A DNA stretch of 55,299 bases, taken from assembly GCF_009601055.1 (NCBI RefSeq), contig NZ_WITI01000013.1:1-55299 (forward strand). The letters run 5' to 3'. A program made the translations under genes and the position numbers. This document shows positions 8,264 through 16,748 of this stretch, in pieces. The notes under the pieces are model-generated. The model had not been told where the DNA came from. It ran no database searches and saw only the letters and a list, made by a program, of their open reading frames with translations. The stretch's first letter is position 1. Each line of letters starts with the position of its first letter. The DNA is from Lactococcus sp. dk101. GTDB lineage: Bacteria > Bacillota > Bacilli > Lactobacillales > Streptococcaceae.

Positions 8264-9832
8264 TTAAACTGAAAATTCTTCTTTTAATTCAACATCTGGG
8301 TATTTATCTTTGAACCAACGCAATGCAAAATCATTTTCAAACAAGAATAATGGATGATCAAAGCGGTCACGCGCTAAAATATTACGTGAAGACGACATTT
8401 TTTCGTCCAACTGTTCTGGATTGATCCAACGAACTGATTTTTTACCCATTGGTGTCATGATAATATCGGCATTGTATTCACGTTCCATACGGTCTTTGAA
8501 GACTTCAAATTGAAGTTGTCCAACCGCACCCAACATGATATCGCCTGTCGTGTAGTTGGTATAAAGTTGGATTGCTCCTTCTTGTACCAATTGTTCAATT
8601 CCTTTATGGAAGGACTTTTGCTTCATGACATTTTTGGCTTGCACACGCATGAATAATTCAGGCGTAAATGTTGGCAATGGTTCAAATGCTTTTTTGAGCT
8701 TGCCTGTCGTCATCGTATCGCCGACTTGGTAAGTTCCAGTATCGTAAACCCCGATAATGTCGCCAGCAACCGCATTTTGAACATTTTCACGCGTATCTGC
8801 CATAAATTGAGTCACGTTAGCAAGTTTGAATTGTTTACCCGTCCGAACCAGATTGACACCCATGCCACGTTCAAATTCGCCAGAGACAATACGAACAAAG
8901 GCAATTCGGTCACGGTGGCGTGGGTCCATATTGGCTTGAATTTTGAAAACAAAGCCAGAAAAATCAGGATTGAGTGGTTCAATCTCTTCATCATCGATGG
9001 TTTTGTGTGCGTGTGGTTCTGGTGCATATTGGAGGAAACTTTCAAGGAAAGTCTGTACCCCAAAGCTTGTCAGCGCTGACCCAAAGTAAACTGGCGTTAA
9101 TTGTCCAGCAATCACACGGTCAGCATCAAATTGGTTTCCTGCATCAGCCAACAACTCAGCATCTTCCACAGCTTGTTCGTAGAAAGGATTGCTTGCTAGT
9201 TCATGCTTGCCATCTGCCAGCTCTGACAAGCTCACAAAACGTTCGCCATCAGCTTCATGATGATAAACTTCAACACGGTCATTGGTAAAATCATAAAGGC
9301 CTTGGAAATTTTTACCCATCCCGATTGGCCAGTTCATTGGTACACTGTCAATACCCAAGATTTCTTCAAGTTCTGACAACAAATCAAGCGGTTCGCGTCC
9401 ATCACGGTCAAGTTTATTGATGAAAGTGAAAACTGGAATGCCGCGATGCTTAACAACTTGGAACAGTTTTTTGGTTTGTGCTTCAATCCCTTTTGCAGAG
9501 TCAATCACCATAACCGCAGCATCCACAGCCATCAATGTCCGATAAGTATCTTCAGAAAAGTCCTCATGCCCAGGCGTGTCCAAAATATTGACCCGTTTTC
9601 CAGCATAATCAAATTGCATAACGGAAGATGTAACCGAAATTCCACGTTCTTTTTCAATGTCCATCCAGTCAGACTTGGCAAAGTTACCTGTCTTACGGGC
9701 TTTTACAGTCCCTGCTTCTCGAATGGCACCCCCAAATTTCAACAGTTGTTCAGTGATGGTTGTTTTACCAGCATCCGGGTGACTAATAATCGCAAATGTG
9801 CGACGTTTTTTAATTTCTTCTGCTCTACTCAT
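8264..9832 (-). CDS. prfC: Peptide chain release factor 3
   Basis: A 522-residue translational GTPase starting [19 protein letters not shown] motifs are SHPDAGKTT (G1), GISVTSS (G2), DTPGHEDF (G3) and NKLD (G4), followed by EF-Tu-like domains; the length is right for RF3. It recycles RF1 and RF2 from the ribosome after termination. It has its own terminator, and a terminator-like hairpin lies about 40 bases before its start. Confidence 0.95.
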   Translation of the reverse strand: MSRAEEIKKRRTFAIISHPDAGKTTITEQLLKFGGAIREAGTVKARKTGNFAKSDWMDIEKERGISVTSSVMQFDYAGKRVNILDTPGHEDFSEDTYRTLMAVDAAVMVIDSAKGIEAQTKKLFQVVKHRGIPVFTFINKLDRDGREPLDLLSELEEILGIDSVPMNWPIGMGKNFQGLYDFTNDRVEVYHHEADGERFVSLSELADGKHELASNPFYEQAVEDAELLADAGNQFDADRVIAGQLTPVYFGSALTSFGVQTFLESFLQYAPEPHAHKTIDDEEIEPLNPDFSGFVFKIQANMDPRHRDRIAFVRIVSGEFERGMGVNLVRTGKQFKLANVTQFMADTRENVQNAVAGDIIGVYDTGTYQVGDTMTTGKLKKAFEPLPTFTPELFMRVQAKNVMKQKSFHKGIEQLVQEGAIQLYTNYTTGDIMLGAVGQLQFEVFKDRMEREYNADIIMTPMGKKSVRWINPEQLDEKMSSSRNILARDRFDHPLFLFENDFALRWFKDKYPDVELKEEFSV

Positions 9833-9870
9833 TTTATTCTCATTTCATTCAAACTTCATACTTTTTTTCC

Positions 9871-9957
9871 AAAAAACAAGCCCAGTTAACTGAGCCAAAA
9901 TCATTTTTCCTTATTTACATTGCTTTTTTCTTTCAAAAGTGGTTTTGTACTATTATA
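9871..9957 (-). promoter_or_regulatory. prfC promoter and possible attenuator hairpin
   Basis: A minus-strand TATAAT sits at 9952-9957. About 60 bases downstream, GCTCAGTT/AACTGGGC (9880-9895) folds into a hairpin with one mismatch, followed by TTGTTTTTT, a terminator shape inside the untranslated leader of prfC. The -35 region is weak. This could attenuate prfC transcription or be a second terminator for readthrough. Confidence 0.4.
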
Positions 9958-9992
9958 TCAAAAAATGGGCTGAAATACACAGTCCATTTTCT
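9958..9992 (-). terminator. Terminator of the 49-residue gene
   Basis: The minus strand reads AAAATGGACTG, an 8-base loop, then CAGCCCATTTTTT, a hairpin with a T-run just after the stop of the small gene at 10020. Confidence 0.75.
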
Positions 9993-10019
9993 TAAAATAA
10001 TCAATTTTAAGTGTGTTAA

Positions 10020-10169
10020 TTAGTCGCAGAGTGCGATTGAAACCAGCTTTTCATATTCTGGTTGATGCAATTTAACTGCAAAATCACGTAAAACGAGTCC
10101 ACGTTCATCTGCATCTTCAGCATTATTTAATGCGAAAATTGCTTCTTTCAAGATTTTATTGTTTTCCAT
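10020..10169 (-). CDS. Small uncharacterised protein, 49 residues
   Basis: ATG at 10169 and TAA at 10020 bound a 49-residue frame starting MENNKILKEAIFALNN and ending LVSIALCD. AAAGGA lies upstream and a good terminator follows, so it has the trappings of a real gene. The protein is acidic, mostly predicted helix, without signal peptide or membrane segment. I do not recognise a family. Confidence 0.6.
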   Translation of the reverse strand: MENNKILKEAIFALNNAEDADERGLVLRDFAVKLHQPEYEKLVSIALCD

Positions 10170-10265
10170 TCTCAAATCATTCCTTTCTTCAAACGGATTT
10201 GGACATTATAAACAAGAAATCTTAAACCAAGCATAATCAAGCTTTGTCAGCTTACAAAATCAAGC

Positions 10266-10279
10266 TGTCAGCACTGACA
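10266..10279. repeat. Copy of the 14-bp palindrome TGTCAGCACTGACA
   Basis: A perfect copy just downstream of the YciI-like gene, in the 113-base gap before the small gene. It is not followed by a clear T-run, so it does not look like a simple terminator. Confidence 0.8.
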
Positions 10280-10282
10280 AAA

Positions 10283-10591
10283 TTACATTCCTGGAGGGGT
10301 AACAACTTCATACAAATCAAGATTTCCACCCATCAATTTGTGAGGATGAATAGCAACTAAATCTGCTAAATCTTCAACGTTTTCTGCTTGCAAAAATGAA
10401 TAACCACCAACACCTGGAGCTGTTCCTGCGACTGCAACCGTTGGATTACCAAAATCAAGCAAATGTTCGCCTGCTTTTTCAGCCCAATCCATCCAAGCCT
10501 TGTTCATTTTTTCGATGTCTTCTGGAGATAAATCACCAAAATGATTTTCTGCGGACATTTCTGCGGTATAAAGAACTAAGAATTTTTTCAT
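10283..10591 (-). CDS. YciI-like (YCII/DGPF-related) protein
   Basis: A 102-residue soluble protein starting MKKFLVLYTAEMSAEN with the fold pattern of the YCII-related family: an N-terminal strand, a helix with 'KAWMDWAEKAG', a central strand and the late 'GGNLDLYEV'. Members are small dimeric ferredoxin-like proteins of mostly unknown function. It follows the opt operon terminator and reads in the same direction as its neighbours, apparently as a single gene. Confidence 0.7.
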   Translation of the reverse strand: MKKFLVLYTAEMSAENHFGDLSPEDIEKMNKAWMDWAEKAGEHLLDFGNPTVAVAGTAPGVGGYSFLQAENVEDLADLVAIHPHKLMGGNLDLYEVVTPPGM

Positions 10592-10660
10592 CTCATTCTC
10601 ACTTTCTGTAAAAGAAATTTGAATACGGTTTCATTATAACAAAATATTAACTTTTTGGAC

Positions 10661-10700
10661 AAAAAAAGAACCTATCATTTGATGATAAGTTCTCATTTTT
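10661..10700 (-). terminator. opt operon terminator
   Basis: AGAACTTATCAT pairs with ATGATAGGTTCT around a 3-base loop, followed by seven T on the minus strand, just after the optF stop. Confidence 0.88.
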
Positions 10701-10707
10701 TATTAGA

Positions 10708-11649
10708 TTAGTTTGTTGCAGTTTTCTTATATTCAGCAGCTTCTGCTTCTGTAGCGAAAACGAAATGTCCTGGTGTAATTTCGCGCATTTCACGATCTTG
10801 ACCGTCTGTTTCATCAGTTGGATCATACACGATTGGTGTACGTTGACGTTCTGAAATAGGGTCAGGAGAAGGAATTGAGCTCAACAATGACTTTGTATAT
10901 GGGTGGATTGGGTGATTGTAAACTTGTTCAGAAGTTCCAATTTCCAAGATTTTACCCCAGTGCATAACACCGATACGGTCAGAAATGTATTTCACCATAG
11001 ATAAGTCATGGGCGATGAACAGATAAGTCAAGCCATTTTGTGCTTGAATATCTTTCAACAAGTTGACAACTTGAGCTTGGATTGAAACGTCCAAGGCTGA
11101 AATTGGTTCATCAGCAACGATAAATTTAGGTTTTACTGCAAGCGCACGAGCAATCCCGATACGTTGACGTTGTCCACCTGAAAATTCATGTGGGTAACGT
11201 GTCAAATGGTCATGGTTCAAGCCAACTAATTTCAACAAACGTTCAACTTGTGCTGTACGGTCGTCTGCATCTTTTGCCAAATGATTGACATCAAGCCCTT
11301 CAGCAACGACATCTTTTACACGCATACGGCCATTCAATGAAGCTTGTGGATCTTGGAAAATCATTTGAGCTTCAGAACGGAATTTTTTCAATTCATCGCC
11401 TTTAAGTTTACGAACATCTTTACCATTGAACAAGATTTCTCCTGATTCAATGTCTTTGTCGTACAGTTTCAAAATTGCACGACCGATTGTTGTTTTACCT
11501 GAACCAGATTCACCAACAAGACCAAATGTTTCGCCTTCATAAATGTCGAAAGAAACGTTATTGATGGCTTTATTTGCGTTGCGTTTTCCTTTGTTAAAGA
11601 CAAGATTTAAATTCTTGAGTTCAACAATCTTTTTACCTTCTTGAGTCAT
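10708..11649 (-). CDS. optF: Oligopeptide ABC transporter ATPase
   Basis: A 313-residue ATPase with GESGSGKTT (Walker A), FSGGQRQRIGIARAL (signature) and FIVADEPISALD (Walker B), plus the C-terminal oligopeptide/dipeptide extension after 'HPIHPYTKSLL'. It pairs with OptD to power peptide import. Its start meets the stop of optD. Gene order with two receptors first matches the Opt (Dpp) system of lactococci rather than oppDFBCA. Confidence 0.9.
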   Translation of the reverse strand: MTQEGKKIVELKNLNLVFNKGKRNANKAINNVSFDIYEGETFGLVGESGSGKTTIGRAILKLYDKDIESGEILFNGKDVRKLKGDELKKFRSEAQMIFQDPQASLNGRMRVKDVVAEGLDVNHLAKDADDRTAQVERLLKLVGLNHDHLTRYPHEFSGGQRQRIGIARALAVKPKFIVADEPISALDVSIQAQVVNLLKDIQAQNGLTYLFIAHDLSMVKYISDRIGVMHWGKILEIGTSEQVYNHPIHPYTKSLLSSIPSPDPISERQRTPIVYDPTDETDGQDREMREITPGHFVFATEAEAAEYKKTATN

Positions 11650-12704
11650 TATTTCGTTTCTCCTTTCACGTCAGACATTTCAGCCCAGCGAGCCCAGCGT
11701 GCTTTGATTTTTTCTGATGGCTCGATTTTTGGTGCGCGAGGATCGAGCAACCAAGTTTTCGCGAAATGAGTAGGAGAAACTTCAAAGAATGGTGGTTCTT
11801 CTTCAAAGTCAATATCCAAGGCGTATTTGTTACGTGCTGCAAATGCATCGCCTTTTGGAGGATTCAACAAATCAGGAGGTGTCCCAGGAATAGAAACCAA
11901 ACGGTCAACATCTGAATCAACAGTTGGCATAGAGTCTAAAAGTCCCCAAGTGTATGGGTGTTGCGGATTGTAGAAGATTTCTTCAACTGTTCCGTATTCA
12001 ACGATTTCGCCCGCATACATAACGGCTACCTTATGCGCAAAACCAGCAACAACACCCAAGTCATGGGTAATGAAGATGATTGATGATGAAATACGTTCTT
12101 GTAATTCTGCCATCATGTGCATGATTTGTGCTTGAATGGTAACGTCAAGGGCTGTTGTTGGTTCATCAGCAATAAGAATTTCTGGATCACCAGCAAGTGC
12201 AATCGCAATAACAGCACGTTGACGCATCCCACCTGACCATTGGTGTGGATAATCATTGATGTGTTCTTCAGCAGCAGGAATACCAACTTGTTTCATGAGT
12301 TCCAAAGCACGCGCGAGCGCTTCTTTTTTCTTCATTCCTTTGTGTTTAATCAAAGGTTCAGCAATTTGTTTCCCGATTTTCATTGTTGGGTCAAGTGAAG
12401 TCATTGGATCTTGGAAAATCATTGAGATTTCATTTCCACGCAATTTTTGCCATTCCGCTTCTGTTAATTTCAAAAGGTCGTTGCCTTTATAAAGCAATTC
12501 TCCTTCTGGAATTTCAGCGTTTCTGGCATTCAATCCCATCAAAGTTTTAGTTGTTACAGACTTACCTGAACCAGATTCACCAACAATCGCAAGTGTTTGA
12601 CCTTTTTCGAGATCGAAGTTTACGTTACGAATTGCTTTTACCTGACCAGCATAAGTTTTAAAGTTGACATGTAAATTTTTTACTTCTAATATTTTTTCAG
12701 ACAT
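11649..12704 (-). CDS. optD: Oligopeptide ABC transporter ATPase
   Basis: A 351-residue ATPase with GESGSGKSVTTK (Walker A), WSGGMRQRAVIAIAL (signature, GM variant usual for OppD types) and EILIADEPTTALD (Walker B). The C-terminal region after 'YNPQHPYTWGLL' is the oligopeptide-transporter tail, which in relatives carries an iron-sulfur cluster; I did not find its cysteine set here. It lies two bases after optC and overlaps optF. Confidence 0.9.
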   Translation of the reverse strand: MSEKILEVKNLHVNFKTYAGQVKAIRNVNFDLEKGQTLAIVGESGSGKSVTTKTLMGLNARNAEIPEGELLYKGNDLLKLTEAEWQKLRGNEISMIFQDPMTSLDPTMKIGKQIAEPLIKHKGMKKKEALARALELMKQVGIPAAEEHINDYPHQWSGGMRQRAVIAIALAGDPEILIADEPTTALDVTIQAQIMHMMAELQERISSSIIFITHDLGVVAGFAHKVAVMYAGEIVEYGTVEEIFYNPQHPYTWGLLDSMPTVDSDVDRLVSIPGTPPDLLNPPKGDAFAARNKYALDIDFEEEPPFFEVSPTHFAKTWLLDPRAPKIEPSEKIKARWARWAEMSDVKGETK

Positions 12705-12706
12705 GA

Positions 12707-13741
12707 TTAATCCTCGCTAGATTTAGGGTCAAATGCATCACGCAAGCCATAACCAAACAAGAAGAATGAAAGTGACAAGAGACACAAAACAACAGCAGGT
12801 ACTGCAAGTTGGAATGGATAGAATTGCAAGCTTGAAATACCGTCAGAAATCAATGAACCAAGTGAAGATGTTGGTGGTTTAACCCCAAGGTTAATCGCAG
12901 ACAAAGTCGCTTCAGCAAAGATAACAGATGGAATATCGAACATGATTTGTACGATGATAACACCGAGCATGTTTGGAAGCAAGTGACGAATCATGATACG
13001 GAAAGTTGATTCACCAAGCGTCCGAGAGGCCAAAATGAATTCACGTTCTTTCCAACTCAAAGTCAAGTTACGCACCTGCCGGGCAATCCCTGTCCAAATA
13101 AACATACCAATCGCAAGGATAATTGAAGTAACCCCTTGTCCAAGAAGCATACCAAGCATTGTTACAATAACAAGGTAAGGAATTGATGAAATGATTTCGA
13201 TGATACGTTGCATGACATTATCGACTTTTCCGCCGACCCAGCCTGAAATCAAACCATAAGTAATCCCGATAAAGATATCAAACAAAATCGCAGCAAAGGC
13301 AATCAAAAGTGAGATACGAAGTCCGACAATCGTACGTTTCGCAAGCGAACGTCCCAAGTTATCAGTTCCGAGAATGTATGATGTTCCTGAAGGTACTTTT
13401 TGGTCTTCATAAACATTTGTAGAAGCACTGTTACCAGGAGTTGTGAATTCACCATTCCAACCTGGAATATTCAAATTACCCAATTTTGGTGGCAAGTTTT
13501 TATAAACTTGTACTTTATTTGGATCAAAGTTATTTGCAGAACTTTGTGGTACAAGTACGATTGAAACCAATGAGAAGAGCAATGTCGCAATAACTACGAC
13601 CATAGCAACAACTGCAATACGGTTCTTTTTAAAACGACGCCAAGCATCTTGCCAGAAAGTAAGTGCAGGTTTCGAGATTAATTCCATGTCATGTGAATCT
13701 GTCGTTCCCACGAGAGTGAATTTTTTATTTACATTTTCCAT
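12707..13741 (-). CDS. optC: Oligopeptide ABC transporter permease
   Basis: A 344-residue permease with an N-terminal cytoplasmic stretch, a first membrane helix at about 40-62, a long extracytoplasmic loop, and five further helices. The EAA-type loop is near 'LGESTFRIMIRHLLPN'. It forms the channel with OptB and belongs to the DppC/OppC family. Confidence 0.9.
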   Translation of the reverse strand: MENVNKKFTLVGTTDSHDMELISKPALTFWQDAWRRFKKNRIAVVAMVVVIATLLFSLVSIVLVPQSSANNFDPNKVQVYKNLPPKLGNLNIPGWNGEFTTPGNSASTNVYEDQKVPSGTSYILGTDNLGRSLAKRTIVGLRISLLIAFAAILFDIFIGITYGLISGWVGGKVDNVMQRIIEIISSIPYLVIVTMLGMLLGQGVTSIILAIGMFIWTGIARQVRNLTLSWKEREFILASRTLGESTFRIMIRHLLPNMLGVIIVQIMFDIPSVIFAEATLSAINLGVKPPTSSLGSLISDGISSLQFYPFQLAVPAVVLCLLSLSFFLFGYGLRDAFDPKSSED

Positions 13742-13757
13742 TTTTTTACTCTCCTTC

Positions 13758-14681
13758 CTAGTCTAATCTTACACGTGGATCAACAAACGCTGTGATAATA
13801 TCGGTAATCAAAATCATAACCATCAACATCAAAGCATAGACGATTGTTGTCCCCATGATAACTGGGAAGTCTTTTGAAGGAATTGATTGAACAAATTGTT
13901 GACCAATTCCGGGGATACTGAAGATTGTTTCAATAAGAACTGAACCAGTCAAAAGACCAGCAGTCATTGGGCCAATCAATGTAAGCATTGGAATCAATGA
14001 GTTACGAAGGGCATGTTTCCAGAGTACTTCTCCGTCTGACAACCCTTTGGCACGTGCCAAGAGAATATAATCGGAACTCAAGGATTCTATCATTTCGGAA
14101 CGCACGAAGGCGGTCACTTGTGCCATGGACGCGAGGGAAAGGGCGATTGATGGCATAACTGACGTTCCTGTAAACATTCCGTCCCAACCTGTAACAGGAA
14201 GTGATTGCAATGTATATCCGAAAACGAGAAGCAACAAAGTACCAACGACGAATGAAGGAACTGAGAAGGCAAATGTTGAGATAACACTCAAGACATTATC
14301 TACCCAACCGTTACGGTAGCGGGCAGAAAGAACTCCGAAGATCGTACCAAAAATAAGTGCAATAATCATTGCTTGAAGTCCGAGTTGAGCAGAAACAGGC
14401 AAACGTTGTGCAATCATCATGCTAACTGGTTGGTTAGTATAAGTGAATGATGTTCCAAAGTTACCAGTAAAAGCATGACCAATATAAATCAAATATTGAT
14501 ACCAAAGGGGTTTATCCAAGCCATAAGCTGCCATCAATGATTGTAATTGTTGTGGTGAAAGCTTAGGATTGTGGAATGGCGTACCAGGCATAACTTGCAT
14601 CAAGAAGAATGTTGCAGTAATGACAAGGAATAATGTAAGCACCATCAGCATGATGCGTTTTAAAATGTATTTAGCTAACAT
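13758..14681 (-). CDS. optB: Oligopeptide ABC transporter permease
   Basis: A 307-residue permease of the DppB/OppB family opening MLAKYILKRIMLMVLTL. It has six membrane segments, the family 'MPGTPF' region after helix 1, and an EAA loop around 'RAKGLSDGEVLWKHALRN'. It is 16 bases before optC and 80 bases after optA, in the same operon. Confidence 0.92.
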   Translation of the reverse strand: MLAKYILKRIMLMVLTLFLVITATFFLMQVMPGTPFHNPKLSPQQLQSLMAAYGLDKPLWYQYLIYIGHAFTGNFGTSFTYTNQPVSMMIAQRLPVSAQLGLQAMIIALIFGTIFGVLSARYRNGWVDNVLSVISTFAFSVPSFVVGTLLLLVFGYTLQSLPVTGWDGMFTGTSVMPSIALSLASMAQVTAFVRSEMIESLSSDYILLARAKGLSDGEVLWKHALRNSLIPMLTLIGPMTAGLLTGSVLIETIFSIPGIGQQFVQSIPSKDFPVIMGTTIVYALMLMVMILITDIITAFVDPRVRLD

Positions 14682-14761
14682 ATGTTAATCTTTCTTATAT
14701 AAACACGAAAAAGTAGGTGCCAGTGGCCCTTACTTTTTCATTTACTCTAATTTCAAACTCA

Positions 14762-16450
14762 TTACTTGATGTAAACACTCTTAAGGTCGTAAGAAAGTCC
14801 AGTTCCGTGGAAGGCCAAGCCAACCATGTTTGGATTACGAAGTGCAGGTGTTGTACGGAAGTAAATAGGGTTGATACTTGATTCATCGTAAAGTGCTTTT
14901 TCAGCATCTTTATAATCTGCATCACGAGCTGCATCATTTGTTACATTAGGCAATGTTGAAGCGCTCTTCATTGCTGCTTCATATGCAGCATTTGAAACAC
15001 CACCGTCGTTGTTACCTGAGTCAGCTGTGAAGAGTTGCAAGAATGTTGATGGTTCTGCATAGTCGCCACCCCAAAGTGAGTTAACTAAATCAAATTGGTG
15101 ATTTTGTGAATCTTTCAAACGTTGTTGGAATGGAACAATCTTTTCTGTGATTGTCAAACCAGGAAGTGCTTTTGCGAGTGAAGTTTGAAGGAAGTCAGCC
15201 ATTTGCTTAGCAGTTGTTGAATCTGCATCTGTTTCATAAGTCAAAGTCAATGTGGTTTCACCAATTTCCTTCATCCCTTTGTCCCAGTATTCTTTAGCTT
15301 TAGTTGTATCGTAAGTATAAGGCTGTTTAGCGTATGTTGCAAAGTCTTCACCGTCTGCTGTCAGTGCCATACCAGATGGTACCAAACCAGTTGCTACTTT
15401 AGAACCGGCAGTTGTTTGAGAAACAATTGTTGCACGGTCAGTTGCAAGGTTCAAAGCCATACGAATGTTTTTGTTTTGCAATGCTTTAGCTGCTGCTGTA
15501 CTTGAAGTACCTTTACCCGTTTGGTTATATTGGATATAGTCTGTTGTAGCTTCTTTAAGCGTTACGAGTTCAGCGTTCTTAGTGTAACCTTTGTTTGCAT
15601 TGTAAAGGTCAGGTGTTCCAAGTGAAGCTTGGTCAAGTTTTCCTTGTTTGAACAATTGAACAGCTGTTTCAGGTTTTTTGATAACTTGATAGCTAATTTC
15701 GCTTGATTTAACATTCTTTTTGTCGTAGTATTTGTCGTTCTTAACAAGATCGAATGATTGGTTTGAACCTGTCCAACCAGAACCTTTGAAGACGAATGGA
15801 CCAGAATAAAGTGTCTTGTCAGATGAAGTTCCGTATTCTTTACCATATTTTTCAACGAATGTTTGGTTCAATGGGAAGTATACAGATTGAGCAAGAAGAT
15901 AGTTGAAGTAAGGAGTTGGTTGTGTCAACGTTACTTTCAATTCAGTATCTGAAACTTTTTCTATTCCAAGTGTACTTGGTTTAGCCTTGCCGTTCATGAT
16001 TTCGTTTGCACCTTTGATGTTAGCCATAAGGTATGCATATTGTGATCCAGTTTCTGGATCAACTGCACGTTGCCAAGCATAAACGAAGTCTTTCGCTGTC
16101 AATGCATCTCCATTAGACCATTGAAGTCCTGAACGAAGTTTGATTGTATAAGTCAAGCCATCTGATGAAACATCAACACTTTCAGCAAGTGCTGGTTGAG
16201 CTTTTCCTGAGTCATCAACACGCATGGCACCTTCTTCGGTGTTACCGATAAAGATGTTTGAGTATGTATCTGTTGCCATTGTTGAGTCAAGTGTTGAAAT
16301 ATCCGTTGGGATTGCCAACTGAGGCGCACGTCCCGCATCTGACTTAGATGATGAACTACCACCACACGCAACAAGCAAAGCTGCAGAAGCCAATGTAACT
16401 GTACCTAAGCTTACTTTTTTCCAAGTTTTCATGAAATTTCCCTCTTTCAT
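14762..16450 (-). CDS. optA: Oligopeptide-binding lipoprotein (second receptor of the operon)
   Basis: A family-5 solute-binding protein. The frame starts at 16450 (MKEGNFMKTWKK); the ATG six codons in (16432), which follows GAAAGAGGGAAATTTC, is the more likely start. The signal peptide ends in the lipobox LLVACGGSSS, so it is a lipoprotein. SBP5 features include 'LRSGLQWSNGDALTAKDFVYAWQR'-type sequence near residue 110. It is a close paralogue of the upstream receptor gene and has two promoters of its own, so receptor dosage can be set apart from optS. Confidence 0.9.
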   Translation of the reverse strand: MKEGNFMKTWKKVSLGTVTLASAALLVACGGSSSSKSDAGRAPQLAIPTDISTLDSTMATDTYSNIFIGNTEEGAMRVDDSGKAQPALAESVDVSSDGLTYTIKLRSGLQWSNGDALTAKDFVYAWQRAVDPETGSQYAYLMANIKGANEIMNGKAKPSTLGIEKVSDTELKVTLTQPTPYFNYLLAQSVYFPLNQTFVEKYGKEYGTSSDKTLYSGPFVFKGSGWTGSNQSFDLVKNDKYYDKKNVKSSEISYQVIKKPETAVQLFKQGKLDQASLGTPDLYNANKGYTKNAELVTLKEATTDYIQYNQTGKGTSSTAAAKALQNKNIRMALNLATDRATIVSQTTAGSKVATGLVPSGMALTADGEDFATYAKQPYTYDTTKAKEYWDKGMKEIGETTLTLTYETDADSTTAKQMADFLQTSLAKALPGLTITEKIVPFQQRLKDSQNHQFDLVNSLWGGDYAEPSTFLQLFTADSGNNDGGVSNAAYEAAMKSASTLPNVTNDAARDADYKDAEKALYDESSINPIYFRTTPALRNPNMVGLAFHGTGLSYDLKSVYIK

Positions 16451-16504
16451 ATTTTTTCTGTGAAATTATGTCATCGTAATTGTCAGAAAATTTGATATAT
16501 TGGT

Positions 16505-16533
16505 ATTATACTTAAATTAACCTAAAATGTAAA
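16505..16533 (-). promoter_or_regulatory. optA promoter P2
   Basis: On the minus strand TTTACA, 17 bases, TATAAT. The start point would lie about 60 bases before optA. Confidence 0.7.
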
Positions 16534-16651
16534 GTGAAATCATTACATATCATCTTTTTTAGTTTAATAACTTTAGTTTATTGTGGTTAAGTTCGTATTT
16601 TATCAATCTTTAAATCTATTTGTTATTTTCTGAAAATTTACTATGTTTGCA

Positions 16652-16680
16652 ATTTTATCAGATTGGTTTAAGTTTGTCAA
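16652..16680 (-). promoter_or_regulatory. optA promoter P1
   Basis: On the minus strand TTGACA, 17 bases, TAAAAT, a strong consensus fit. It stands right after the optS terminator, giving a leader of about 200 bases that contains P2. Confidence 0.75.
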
Positions 16681-16704
16681 GAGAAATAGTAATTATATTT
16701 ATAT

Positions 16705-16746
16705 TAAAAAAATAACATGATTTGTAATAAATCATGTTATTTTTTA
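16705..16746 (-). terminator. Terminator between optS and optA
   Basis: ATAACATGATTT pairs with AAATCATGTTAT around a short loop and is followed by seven T on the minus strand. It separates the first receptor from the rest of the operon, probably only partly. Confidence 0.85.
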
Positions 16747-16748
16747 TT

